Source: an uncultured Victivallales bacterium
GTDB lineage: Bacteria; Verrucomicrobiota; Lentisphaeria; Oligosphaerales; JAFGRS01
DNA: 33,128 nucleotides
Assembly: GCA_903834675.1 (NCBI GenBank)
Contig: CAILKC010000399.1
Location: forward strand, 1-33,128
Direction: 5' to 3'
This document shows, piece by piece, positions 24,112-32,207 of this stretch (the first letter of the stretch is position 1; each line of letters begins with the position of its first letter). Under the pieces are notes generated by a model. It had not been told where the DNA came from. It made no database searches and saw only the letters and a program-made list of their open reading frames with translations. A program made the translations under genes and the position numbers.

Positions 24112-25080
24112 TCAGGGTTGCGTCGTGTCGCTGCGGGCCGGGGGGTCCATCGTCGGCGCCGCGGCGGGCGCTGGTTCCGGCCCCGGTTCGCGCGGCGGCT
24201 CGCCGTCTCTTACCATCCAAACTCTGCCATAGCGGAAGTCATATTCGCCGACGATCTTGCCGTCCTCGTTATACAGCCGGAAGCCGACGCTGACATTGAG
24301 GTCCTTGCACTTCACGGCCCAGTCCTTGACGCAGGCTTTGGCGATCGTCAGCCGCCAGTCGCGGTCCTGGGCGGCGAACTCGGGGGTGACGGTCACACAG
24401 AGGACGGCCAGGGGGCCCTCGCGGATGGCATAGAGGCGAGAGACGATCTTGACCTCGAGCCGGCGCTGCTGCATCAGCATCCAATCGGCAAACGCCTTGA
24501 GGGCGGGCTTGAGTTCGGGGGGCGTGCGGTTTCGGCCCGAGTCCCGGACATCGGCCGAACCGGCTTCGTCGAGCATGGCCCGCGTTCGCGTCCGGATGAA
24601 GTAGAGGGTCTCGTCGACCATGGATTTGAGGGCCGGAGCAGGCACGGGGGTTCCCGTACCGCTGCAGGTTGGACAGTCCTTGCCACAGGCCGGGCTGCAG
24701 GCGGCCGGGACGCTTGGCGCGGCCTGGACGGCCTCCCGCAAACGTTCGGCGTAGGGGCTCGCCGGGTAGGCCTTGGCGAGACGGGCGCTGAGCCCCGTCA
24801 GGCGGCTGTCGCCACTAGCGGCGAAAGCCACGGCAACGGTGAAAAGGGCGGCTTCGCGGATGCTGCCATCGGCAATGGCGTCGGCGGCCTCGATCAGCGC
24901 ACCCGCAGTCTGCGGGTCGGTGGGCCGGGCCAGGAGCTGGCCCAGGCAACGAGTCGCCCGGTCCAGGTTGGCGGCCTCCGCCTTCAGCGCCGGGGGTGCG
25001 GCCGACTCCTCTGCCACTGCCTTCCAGGCGGCAGGCTGCCCGCAGAGCAAGACCGCCAGCACGATGATGCGCAAGACCAT
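24112..25080 (-). CDS. exported protein with DnaJ-like CxxCxGTG motif, function unknown
   Basis: I do not recognise a family. From the ATG at 25080 the 322-aa protein has a clean signal peptide (MVLRIIVLAVLLCGQPAAWKA) and GGAG about 11 nt upstream. In-frame ATGs at 25113 and 25146 have poorer sites, and the latter overlaps the preceding gene. Residues about 35-120 look helical and repeat-like. C128, C132, C136 and C139 form CSPACGKDCPTCSGTG, matching one half of a DnaJ-type zinc finger. The middle is helical (KSMVDETLYFIRTRTRAML), the C-terminal half is alpha/beta (LAVLCVTVTPEF, VSVGFRLYNEDGKIVGEYDFRYG), and the tail is Pro/Ala-rich. It sits between the M16 protease and the galactosidase gene. 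Confidence 0.72.
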   Translation of the reverse strand: MVLRIIVLAVLLCGQPAAWKAVAEESAAPPALKAEAANLDRATRCLGQLLARPTDPQTAGALIEAADAIADGSIREAALFTVAVAFAASGDSRLTGLSARLAKAYPASPYAERLREAVQAAPSVPAACSPACGKDCPTCSGTGTPVPAPALKSMVDETLYFIRTRTRAMLDEAGSADVRDSGRNRTPPELKPALKAFADWMLMQQRRLEVKIVSRLYAIREGPLAVLCVTVTPEFAAQDRDWRLTIAKACVKDWAVKCKDLNVSVGFRLYNEDGKIVGEYDFRYGRVWMVRDGEPPREPGPEPAPAAAPTMDPPARSDTTQP

Positions 25081-25129
25081 GAACCGTAGCACTCCGATAG
25101 CCGTGGCTGCCATTTCCTGAGGGGGCGTA

Positions 25130-28114
25130 CTATAGCGTTCCATCATGGTTCCGCCTCTGCCGTGGCGCCGCGGAGGTCAGGGGCCGCAGTGCGAGTCCGG
25201 CCGGGAGGGCGGCGGCGGCGGCGGCGAGTCTGGCGCGGCTGCTGAGCACGGCCGTTCCCAGCCTACCGTCGGCCCGGCGGACCATGTCCAGTGCGGCCTC
25301 GCGCACGGCCTCGGGCGTGGCCTGTATCTGAGTCAGGCGCCAGGCCCGCCGGGCCTCCTGGGTAATCTCGGCAACGTGCCGCCACAGCGCCAGGTCGGTG
25401 GCCATACCCGGACGGATGGGGGTCTCTTCCTCCCGGGCACAGGCGATGACCGCTCTCTCGATGTCGGATTGCGTCCAGGTTGCGCGTTCCAGAGCTCGCT
25501 GGAGGCCATCGAACACACGCACCGTGCCGACGATGTCCGGGTCGCTGTGCGACGCCATGACAAAGCCGCCGGCGCCAGGATCGTAGGTGCAGTAGGCGCC
25601 GTAAGCGCCGCCCTTCGCCCGGATTTCCTCCCAGAGGTAGTCGTAGCTCAGAATCTGGGCGCCGAGTTGCAGCAGGGGGGCCGCCGGGTGCGGCCGGCCT
25701 GGGGCCGGCAGGCAACGGGCGCAGAAGGCGACGTCCATGCCATAGGCCAGCCCGAGTGGCGGCGGGGTGGCCGGGCGCTGATCCGCCCCAGGAGCAACGG
25801 GGCGGGCGGATCCCTGCGGTTGGGGCACGCTGCGCGCGCTCAGCCAGGCCTGGAGTGCAGTCCAGGCCGTGTCCGTCCCGGTGAAGGAGGCGAGGGTCAC
25901 CGCGCGCGAACTCAGCCAGTCCCGCAATTGCGCCAAGGCCTCTGCCATAGCCTCAGCCTGCCGGGGAGCGGCGTTGGCCCACGCTTGTGCCAGCGCGATC
26001 TGCGGCGGGCCTTTCCAGAGGTTGGTGAGCTTGTGGCAGCCGTCCAGATGGCTGGCAGCCTGCAGGCTGGCCAAGTGGTGGCCCTGTGAAATGACGCTGC
26101 CGAGCATGCGCGCCCGCTGCTGGGTCAGCACGTCCGTCAGTCTCTGGCCTGGGGCCGTCTGCAAGTCATCAAGCACCTGCCCAACCAGGGCCACGGCCTC
26201 CTCGCAGGTCGCGTCGAGCGTCTTGGCCTGCAGCACCAGAAAGGGTCGCCCCGCCCCAGGGACCGCCAGCTCGGGGCTGACATGCACCATGCCGACCAGT
26301 CCGCCGGAACTCCGGGTCAGGGCCTCGGAGAGCTCGGCATAGTCGAGGCGCCGTGTCCCCAGGCGGGTCAGGAAAGTGGAGTACGCCGGCACGTAGGGCA
26401 GCAGCCTCTCGGGCAGGCCACTGAGGTCGAAGGCGAGAGTGAAGTAACTAACCCCGTTGCAGGCGACCTCCTGGCGCAACACCGTCGTGCCGTTCGGCAG
26501 TCGCGTGCTGTGGGAGCGGCAGGCGGCGGGATCGCGCGGCAGGTCGCCGAGATGCAGCACCGGCAAGGTCGCCAAGGCTGCCGGGCTGTTCGGGCGACTC
26601 TGGCGGTCTTCGAGGTCCGCGGCCTCCTTGCCGAGGTGTTCCAGTTCGACGCTGGACAGACCGCGACGAAACCGGCGCACCCGGGTGGCCAGGCGTTGGA
26701 CGCGCTCGGCGGGGCGGCCGGGCTGTGGTCGCAGGATGAGGGTGAGCCGGTGCGGATTGTCTAGCAGATGCCGTCGGATCAACCGGGTGAGCACGGCCGG
26801 GTCCTGATCCAGGCGCCGCCGCCAGTGCGCCAGGATGGGACCAAGGCGCAGGAACGCCAGCGGATCCAGGCCGTAGAGCCAAACCGCAAACACGGTTTCC
26901 ATGAGTTGCAGGGGGAAGCCCGAATCGATCTCACGGTGGCTGTACTCGATCTGGCGCAGAGTATCATGGATGCGGTCGCGCGAAAATCCCGTCGCCACAA
27001 TCTCGCGGAGAGCGTTCATGACGGTCGGTTCGAAGCGTGCGCCGCGCATGGCGCCGCTGCCCTTGAGCCCCACCTGGAAGGTCGTTTGCAGCGCGTCGCT
27101 GCTGTACCCCGACCAGGTCAGGTCGTCGCCGATTCCAGACTCGAGAAGTCGCCGTCGCAGGGGCGCCGCGTCATCGCCCAAGAGCAGTCGGTCGAGTAGC
27201 TCCCAGAGCACATCCGTCTGCGGCTCGCGCAAGTCCCCGATGAGCCAACCGAGGGTGGCCGCGGCGTCCACAGCGCCGCCAAGCCACACCTGGGCTCGCC
27301 GCGGTCGCGGCCACACCCTCTGGCGTACGATCACGGGCGGAGCGCTCCTGATCGGGCTAGAGCCACCGAGTCGGTCGTCCAGGAAACGCAGCTTGTCGTC
27401 CAGGGGGATGTTGCCGTACAGAAAGAAGCGCGCGTTGGCCGGCTGGTAGCAGCGGGCGTAGTAGCTCAAGAACGCCTGGTGGGTAAGGTCGGGGATGCAG
27501 TGCGGTTCGCCGCCCGCGTCATGCCCGTAGGTCCCGTCAGGGAAGAGCCGAGCCACAGACTCGCGTTCGACCTGCGCATCAAGATCGGAAAAGGCCCCGC
27601 GCATCTCGTTGAGAACAACGCCGCGCAGGAAGGGCGTCGCCGTTCCCGTTGGCGACCTTCCGACGGCCCAGTGCCAACCCTCCTGCCTGAACGAGTCGCT
27701 GCTGATGAGGGGATGCAGGACGGCATCCAGATACACCTCGGCAAGATTGAAGAAGTCCGCCGCCACGTTGCTGGCCACGGGATAGAGGGTCCGGTCGGCA
27801 CAGGTGCAGGCGTTGAGGTAGGTCGCCATGCTCGACTTGAGCATCTCGGTAAAGGGATCCTTGACGGGGAAGCGTCGCGACCCGGCCAGGACGGCGTGCT
27901 CGAGGATGTGCGCCACCCCGCTGCTGTCGGGCGGCGGCGTCGCAAAGGCAACCGAGAAGAGGTTCTCGGCATCGTCGGTGGCCAGATGCAGAAGCCGCGC
28001 GCCGGTGCGCACGTGAACCGCCTCGACCGCGTCGGCCCGCGGTTCAGACAGGGATTCCGCCCGCAGGATATGGAAGCCAGAAACGACCTGGCCCGGCGAC
28101 ACGGTCGTGCTCAT
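25130..28114 (-). CDS. M16C family zinc metalloprotease (presequence-protease/PreP-like)
   Basis: This 994-aa protein carries the inverted zinc motif HILEH (H69, E72, H73) and, 101 residues after H69, the third predicted ligand E170 in VVLNEMRGAF. The segments SGVAHILEHAVLAGS, VKDPFTEMLKSSMATYLNA and NVAADFFNLAEVYLDAVLHP are typical of the long M16C members, which hold two M16 halves in one chain. The second half is present, with LSYDYLWEEIRAKGGAYG near residue 850. These proteases degrade unfolded or signal-type peptides inside a closed chamber. The start at 28114 is chosen for its AGGCGG site about 9 nt upstream and the conserved-looking VVSGFHILRAE. The longer frame from 28180 adds an unconserved Arg-rich stretch. 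No signal peptide is seen. Confidence 0.93.
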   Translation of the reverse strand: MSTTVSPGQVVSGFHILRAESLSEPRADAVEAVHVRTGARLLHLATDDAENLFSVAFATPPPDSSGVAHILEHAVLAGSRRFPVKDPFTEMLKSSMATYLNACTCADRTLYPVASNVAADFFNLAEVYLDAVLHPLISSDSFRQEGWHWAVGRSPTGTATPFLRGVVLNEMRGAFSDLDAQVERESVARLFPDGTYGHDAGGEPHCIPDLTHQAFLSYYARCYQPANARFFLYGNIPLDDKLRFLDDRLGGSSPIRSAPPVIVRQRVWPRPRRAQVWLGGAVDAAATLGWLIGDLREPQTDVLWELLDRLLLGDDAAPLRRRLLESGIGDDLTWSGYSSDALQTTFQVGLKGSGAMRGARFEPTVMNALREIVATGFSRDRIHDTLRQIEYSHREIDSGFPLQLMETVFAVWLYGLDPLAFLRLGPILAHWRRRLDQDPAVLTRLIRRHLLDNPHRLTLILRPQPGRPAERVQRLATRVRRFRRGLSSVELEHLGKEAADLEDRQSRPNSPAALATLPVLHLGDLPRDPAACRSHSTRLPNGTTVLRQEVACNGVSYFTLAFDLSGLPERLLPYVPAYSTFLTRLGTRRLDYAELSEALTRSSGGLVGMVHVSPELAVPGAGRPFLVLQAKTLDATCEEAVALVGQVLDDLQTAPGQRLTDVLTQQRARMLGSVISQGHHLASLQAASHLDGCHKLTNLWKGPPQIALAQAWANAAPRQAEAMAEALAQLRDWLSSRAVTLASFTGTDTAWTALQAWLSARSVPQPQGSARPVAPGADQRPATPPPLGLAYGMDVAFCARCLPAPGRPHPAAPLLQLGAQILSYDYLWEEIRAKGGAYGAYCTYDPGAGGFVMASHSDPDIVGTVRVFDGLQRALERATWTQSDIERAVIACAREEETPIRPGMATDLALWRHVAEITQEARRAWRLTQIQATPEAVREAALDMVRRADGRLGTAVLSSRARLAAAAAALPAGLALRPLTSAAPRQRRNHDGTL

Positions 28115-28203
28115 GGGACTGTCCGCCTTTGCCGTACGTAGCACACGCGCCCTCTCCGACCTCGGCCGCGCGCCCGCCAAACGCAGGCTCCACGGAGACG
28201 AAC

Positions 28204-28233
28204 AAACCGGAAGCGGCGATCCGCTTCCGGTTT
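28204..28233 (-). terminator. intrinsic terminator of the rpoA-rplQ transcription unit
   Basis: AAACCGGAAGCGG (28204-28216) and its exact complement (28221-28233) form a 13-bp stem with a 4-nt CGAT loop. On the minus strand the 3' arm ends in TTT and continues GTTC, a short U-rich end. It lies 58 nt after the rplQ stop and 90 nt before the protease start, so it probably ends ribosomal transcription. Confidence 0.85.
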
Positions 28234-28290
28234 AAGGTTTCTACACGGGCTGGATCCCGGCGCCGGAGTGGTGCGCCGGGCAGGAGCGGC

Positions 28291-28734
28291 TCAGGTCGGC
28301 TTCTCCGTGGGGGCCGCCTGGGGTGCGGGCGCCGTGGCCGTGTCACCTGCGGCAGTCACCGCGGCGGTAGCAGCCGGCACCGCCGGAATGATCTCCAGGA
28401 TGCACATCTCAGCGGCGTCGCCGAGACGCTTGCCGAGACGCATGATGCGGGTGTAACCGCTGGTGCGGTCTTCGTGCTGCGGGGCAATGGTGCTGAACAG
28501 CTCAGCCACGGTGCCCACTTGATGCAGGGTGGAGATGGCCTGGCGGCGGGCATGTAACGTCCCTACCTTAGCCAGCGTAATCATCTTCTCGGCTAGACGG
28601 CGGATCTCTTTGGCTTTCTGGACTGTGGTCGTAATCCGTCCGGACTTGAACAGACTGCACACCGCATTGGCCAGCAGGGAACGCCGATGCTCGGAGGTCC
28701 GGCCGATCTTGAACGTGTATTTCCGGTGCCGCAT
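28291..28734 (-). CDS. rplQ: 50S ribosomal protein L17 with Ala/Pro/Thr-rich tail
   Basis: This 147-aa L17 starts MRHRKYTFKIGRTSEHRRSLLAN and has the signature VQKAKEIRRLAEKMITLAK. The ATG at 28734 is chosen: AGAGGA lies 9 nt upstream, and a TTG three codons earlier is not needed. After the conserved core (about residue 115) the protein continues with a low-complexity tail, IPAVPAATAAVTAAG and onward to PTEKPT. It follows the rpoA stop by 5 nt, the classic rpoA-rplQ arrangement. Confidence 0.96.
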   Translation of the reverse strand: MRHRKYTFKIGRTSEHRRSLLANAVCSLFKSGRITTTVQKAKEIRRLAEKMITLAKVGTLHARRQAISTLHQVGTVAELFSTIAPQHEDRTSGYTRIMRLGKRLGDAAEMCILEIIPAVPAATAAVTAAGDTATAPAPQAAPTEKPT

Positions 28735-28739
28735 TCGCG

Positions 28740-29759
28740 TCAATCCTCTTTGTACTGGGCGGCCAGCTTCTGCTTCATGGCCTCCCGAATCTCGTCCTTC
28801 AGGGTCATGCTCAGGGAGAGGCCAAGATCGCAGAGCTTGGCTTTGATTTCCTGCAGCGACTTCTTGCCGAAATTACGGAACTTCAGCATCTCGCCTTCGT
28901 TCTTCTCAACCAGTTCGCCGAGCACGCGAATCTGAGCGGTGTTCAGGCAGTTCACGGCGCGTACTGATAGTTCGAGGACGTTCACACTGAGACAGAGCTT
29001 GTCGAGTAGTTCCTGTTCCTCGGCACTGGCCACATGGACCGGAATCTGCGGCATCGCGACGTCCTGGGCGGAGCCGAAGACCGCGAGGTGTTCGCGCAAC
29101 AGGAAGGCAGAGCGCGTCAGGGCGTCCTGCGGGGTCACGCGACCATCGGTCCAGATCTCGAGTTCAAGGCGATCATAGTCCGTGCGCTGGCCGACACGAC
29201 AGGCCTGCACGTCGTAGCGGACGCGCTCCACGGGGCTGAACAAGCAGTCGACGGGGATAACTCCAATGGGATGATCCTCGCGCTTGTTCTCCTCGGCAGG
29301 GCGCCAGCCCCGGCCCGTGCAGATTTCCAACTCCATGCGCAGAGGCCGGTCTTCATCGAGGGTACAGATGAGCAGTTCGGGATTGAGAACCGTGGTCACG
29401 CCATCTTCGCGAACCGCCGCCGCCGTCACTTCGCCGGCTTTGTCGGCGTACAGCTCGATGGTGCGCGGCAAGTCGCCGACGCAGGTCAGGCGCAGTTTTT
29501 TTAGATTCAGGACGATCTCGGTAACGTCTTCCACAACGCCGGGAATCGTGGAGAACTCGTGTGCCACACCATCAATACGGACGGAGGCGATCGCGACGCC
29601 ATCCATGGAGGAGAGAAGCACCCGCCGCAAAGCGTTGCCAATGGTGTGAGCAAAACCATTTTCCCAAGGCTCGGCAACAAACTTCGCGTAACGCATTGTC
29701 GCAGAGGCCGCATCGAGCTGCAACGCGCTCGGCAGAGCAAAACCTTCCAGACCAGGCAT
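28740..29759 (-). CDS. rpoA: DNA-directed RNA polymerase subunit alpha
   Basis: This 339-aa alpha subunit has the N-terminal assembly domain (about 1-235, with GFAHTIGNALRRVLLSSMDG and VDCLFSPVERVRYDV) and the C-terminal DNA- and activator-binding domain (about 255-320, LELSVRAVNCLNTAQI, FRNFGKKSLQEIKAKL). GAGGAG lies about 7 nt before the ATG at 29759. The frame is open further upstream, but those residues are Arg-rich and unconserved. The gene normally between rpsK and rpoA, rpsD, is absent. Only 89 nt separate them. Confidence 0.98.
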   Translation of the reverse strand: MPGLEGFALPSALQLDAASATMRYAKFVAEPWENGFAHTIGNALRRVLLSSMDGVAIASVRIDGVAHEFSTIPGVVEDVTEIVLNLKKLRLTCVGDLPRTIELYADKAGEVTAAAVREDGVTTVLNPELLICTLDEDRPLRMELEICTGRGWRPAEENKREDHPIGVIPVDCLFSPVERVRYDVQACRVGQRTDYDRLELEIWTDGRVTPQDALTRSAFLLREHLAVFGSAQDVAMPQIPVHVASAEEQELLDKLCLSVNVLELSVRAVNCLNTAQIRVLGELVEKNEGEMLKFRNFGKKSLQEIKAKLCDLGLSLSMTLKDEIREAMKQKLAAQYKED

Positions 29760-29848
29760 GTTCTTCTCCTCGTTCTCGGCGACTGTCCCACCCGCCGTGC
29801 TACGATGCGCGGCACGCGGACTAGGCACGCATTTCGGTCTCGGCCAAC

Positions 29849-30313
29849 TCAGACGCGACGCCGTTTGGGAGGCCGGCAGCCGTTGTGCGGGAGGGGGGTG
29901 ACATCCTTTAGGAGAGTGATCTCCAGCCCCGCGGACACAATGCCGCGCACGGCGGACTCGCGTCCAGCGCCGGGTCCTTTGAGACGGACCTCGACTTCGC
30001 GCATGCCCAGCGACGCCGCGCGTCGGGCGGCCTCGGCCCCAATCTGTTGGGCCACGTAGGCGGTGCTCTTGCGCGAGCCTTTGAAGCCCAGGCGCCCGGC
30101 ACTGCACCACGCCACCGTATTGCCATGCATGTCAGAGATCGCCACCTTGGTATTGTTGAAGGTGGCGTCCACATGGGCAACGCCGCTGGGGATGTGGCGC
30201 TGGTTCTTTACCTTGACACGCTTCGCCTCGGCCTGAGGTTGCGGGTCCCCTGCCTGCGCCGGCTGTTCATGGGGCTGTTCCGGGCTAGGTGTTACGGCGA
30301 TCTCGTCAGCCAT
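29849..30313 (-). CDS. rpsK: 30S ribosomal protein S11 with N-terminal extension
   Basis: This 154-aa S11 has the conserved core [62 protein letters not shown] and the C-terminal [18 protein letters not shown]. The usual length is about 128. Here roughly 30 extra residues rich in Pro, Gln and Glu precede the core ([19 protein letters not shown]). The start is backed by AAGGAGAG upstream of the ATG at 30313. S11 lines the mRNA exit cleft. It lies 65 nt after rpsM. Confidence 0.96.
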   Translation of the reverse strand: MADEIAVTPSPEQPHEQPAQAGDPQPQAEAKRVKVKNQRHIPSGVAHVDATFNNTKVAISDMHGNTVAWCSAGRLGFKGSRKSTAYVAQQIGAEAARRAASLGMREVEVRLKGPGAGRESAVRGIVSAGLEITLLKDVTPLPHNGCRPPKRRRV

Positions 30314-30378
30314 GGACTGCTGCTCTCCTTAAAGAGATAAAGGGCGGTACACGTCAGTACGTTCAGTGCGTGCCGGTC

Positions 30379-30783
30379 TCAGGGCGTATCCGCCGACGCC
30401 ATCTTACGGGCCGAACGGTCGCGAATGGCGCCGACGGTCTTCTTGGCGCCTTTACGGGTACGGGCATTGGTCTTGGTGCGCTGGCCGCGTACCGGCAAGC
30501 CGCGACGATGCCGTTGGCCGCGGTAGGAACCGATGGCGATCAGACGCCGGATATTCTGGGCCACCTGGCGGCGCAAGTCCCCCTCGACCGTGTACTGGTC
30601 CTGCAGGATCTTGGCAATGGTACCGATGTCGTTTTCGGTCAACTCGGAAGCACGCTGCGCAGGGTTGATGCGGGCCCTGGTGCAGATATCTGTGGCGCGG
30701 GCGGGCCCAATGCCGTAGATATAGCGCAAAGAGATATCGACGCGCTTGTTGTTGGGAATGTCGACACCAAGAATTCTAGGCAT
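30379..30783 (-). CDS. rpsM: 30S ribosomal protein S13
   Basis: This 134-aa S13 begins [19 protein letters not shown] and contains [45 protein letters not shown] (in pieces). S13 sits at the top of the 30S head and contacts L5 and tRNA. The ATG at 30783 follows AAGGAAAG. A longer open frame to 30876 adds residues with no family support. Confidence 0.97.
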   Translation of the reverse strand: MPRILGVDIPNNKRVDISLRYIYGIGPARATDICTRARINPAQRASELTENDIGTIAKILQDQYTVEGDLRRQVAQNIRRLIAIGSYRGQRHRRGLPVRGQRTKTNARTRKGAKKTVGAIRDRSARKMASADTP

Positions 30784-30875
30784 GGTCCATCTTTCCTTGC
30801 CGGTCCGTTGGTCTGCAGCCCTGAACCTCATGCAGACGCGGTAACAATATCCCGCGCCCGGGCTGCTGAGACGCA

Positions 30876-30989
30876 TCAGCCTTGGCGCTGTTTATGACGC
30901 AGGTTCTTGCAGATAATCCGGATGACGCCGCTACGCCGCACCACGCGGCAACTGCTGCAGATACGCTTGACGCTGGCTCTGACTTTCAT
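30876..30989 (-). CDS. rpmJ: 50S ribosomal protein L36, zinc-binding type
   Basis: This 37-aa protein, too short for a typical ORF screen, reads [20 protein letters not shown], then [17 protein letters not shown]. It has the full zinc set C11, C14, C27 and H32 (the C+ form). It lies between infA and rpsM, as in most bacteria. An AGGA lies about 13 nt upstream, slightly far for a ribosome site. It is the first gene after the promoter at 31118-31145. Confidence 0.97.
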   Translation of the reverse strand: MKVRASVKRICSSCRVVRRSGVIRIICKNLRHKQRQG

Positions 30990-31115
30990 GAAGCGCTATC
31001 CGATCCTGTTCTCAATGCTTGCTGACTGTACGCCGCCCCGAGGAGCCGTCACGCTACACCGGCGCGCCGGCCACCATGTGGCGCGGACAAAGTCCCGACG
31101 CAGGGAGACGAACCG
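30990..31115 (-). promoter_or_regulatory. GC-rich 5' leader of the rpmJ-rpsM-rpsK-rpoA-rplQ unit
   Basis: From the predicted start point (about 31110) to the rpmJ ATG, about 120 nt are untranslated. On the minus strand they contain CCAC-ATG-GTGG next to the self-complementary CCGGCGCGCCGG, so the leader can fold. In E. coli the alpha operon leader is bound by S4, but here rpsD is not in the operon, so any autoregulator would have to be another protein. No known riboswitch or r-protein leader motif was recognised. Confidence 0.4.
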
Positions 31116-31117
31116 AT

Positions 31118-31145
31118 AATATACCGAGCCGGGAAAGCCAGTCAA
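31118..31145 (-). promoter_or_regulatory. sigma70-like promoter before rpmJ
   Basis: On the minus strand TTGACT (31140-31145) is followed after 16 nt by TATATT (31118-31123), or after 18 nt by the overlapping TATTAT (31116-31121). These are the best promoter boxes in the window. They lie immediately after the infA terminator, so the alpha-type operon has its own start. Confidence 0.75.
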
Positions 31146-31159
31146 GGAACAGCCTGCAC

Positions 31160-31194
31160 AAAAAGCGCCGGGGCTCGGCTCGGTCGCCCCCGGC
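31160..31194 (-). terminator. intrinsic terminator after infA
   Basis: On the minus strand GCCGGGG (31188-31194) pairs with CCCCGGC (31167-31173) around a 14-nt loop, followed by GC and five T residues (31160-31164). It starts just 5 nt after the infA stop. Confidence 0.8.
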
Positions 31195-31199
31195 ATGGC

Positions 31200-31415
31200 C
31201 TATTTCTTGCGGTACGTAATGCGGCCTTTGGTCAGGTCGTAAGGCGAGATCTCGACCACCACGGTGTCACCGGGCAGGATGCGGATAAAATGCAGGCGCA
31301 TCTTACCGCTGATGTGCGCCAGCACCTCATGGCCATTTTCCAAAGCAACGCGGAACATGGTATTAGGCAGCAGTTCCTTGACCACACCTTCGATGCGCAC
31401 ACAATCCTTGCTCAC
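31200..31415 (-). CDS. infA: translation initiation factor IF-1
   Basis: This 71-aa single OB-fold protein reads [64 protein letters not shown] (in pieces), standard IF-1 over its whole length. It occupies the A site during initiation. The start is GTG (31413-31415), overlapping the map stop as GTGA with GGAG 8 nt upstream, so it is translationally coupled to map. Confidence 0.98.
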   Translation of the reverse strand: MSKDCVRIEGVVKELLPNTMFRVALENGHEVLAHISGKMRLHFIRILPGDTVVVEISPYDLTKGRITYRKK

Positions 31416-32173
31416 GTCAGGATCTCCGGTTTATCTCGAGTGATTAACACCATGTGTTCAACATGCGCGGACCAGCCGCCGTCAGCCGTACGGACAGTCC
31501 AGTGGTCCAGCCGGTCGATCTCGACGCGATGCGTTCCCATATTCACCATGGGCTCAATCGCCAGCACCATGCCCGGCACCAGTCGGACGCCGGGCGCGCG
31601 CTGCGCAAAGTTGGGCACCTCAGGCGGCTCGTGGAGTTCACGACCACAGCCGTGTCCGACAAAATCCCGTACGACCGTAAAACCGTAGGATTTGACGACG
31701 GACTCCACCGCCGCGGAAATCTCGTTAACATAGTTCCCGGAACGCGCCTTTGCTATGCCGGCGCGCAGCGCCTCTTCCGCCGCGCGCAGCAGGGCCGCCA
31801 CCTGGCCGGTTGGCGGCGTGCCGGCGCAGACGGTGCGGGCGCAGTCGCCGATGAAGCCGCGGAGGCGGACGCCCACATCCATGCTGACCAGGTCGCCCAT
31901 GGCGATAATGCGGTCCGCTCGGCCAATGCCGTGGATGATCTCTTGGTTCAGCGAGACGCAGATCGTACTCGGAAAGCCATGGTAACCGAGGAAGGCGCTC
32001 TCGCCGCCGCAGTCGCGAATCAGCTCGGCCGCCCGGCGGTCGACCTCAAGGGTGGAGAGCCCGGGGCGGACGAAGGCGGTCAATTGCGCCAGCACTGCCG
32101 CCGTGGCGGCCGCGGCCCGGCGGATGCCCTCGATGGCGTGGTCAGAATGGATAACGACAGCCTTGCGGACCAT
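31412..32173 (-). CDS. map: type I methionine aminopeptidase
   Basis: This 253-aa enzyme removes the initiator Met from new proteins. The five metal ligands are all visible: D99 (VSMDVGV), D110 (FIGDCART), H174 ([19 protein letters not shown]), E207 (LAIEPMV) and E239 (HVEHMVLIT). H81 of IIHGIG is the substrate-binding His. The length is that of the short bacterial type without an N-terminal zinc extension. The ATG at 32173 follows GGAGGAG by about 12 nt. The upstream extension of the frame is unconserved and overlaps adk. Confidence 0.97.
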   Translation of the reverse strand: MVRKAVVIHSDHAIEGIRRAAAATAAVLAQLTAFVRPGLSTLEVDRRAAELIRDCGGESAFLGYHGFPSTICVSLNQEIIHGIGRADRIIAMGDLVSMDVGVRLRGFIGDCARTVCAGTPPTGQVAALLRAAEEALRAGIAKARSGNYVNEISAAVESVVKSYGFTVVRDFVGHGCGRELHEPPEVPNFAQRAPGVRLVPGMVLAIEPMVNMGTHRVEIDRLDHWTVRTADGGWSAHVEHMVLITRDKPEILT

Positions 32174-32207
32174 GAGGGGCGGGGTCTCCTCCGTGGACAG
32201 ATCCGGG

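Noticed and set aside
24064..25089. Plus-strand ORF antisense to the CxxC-motif gene
   Set aside because: No recognisable domain, no ribosome site, and the opposite strand has a signal peptide and operon context.
29760..30110. Upstream extension of rpoA
   Set aside because: It overlaps rpsK in another frame and adds Arg-rich unconserved sequence. The start at 29759 has a proper ribosome site and fits alpha's N-terminus.
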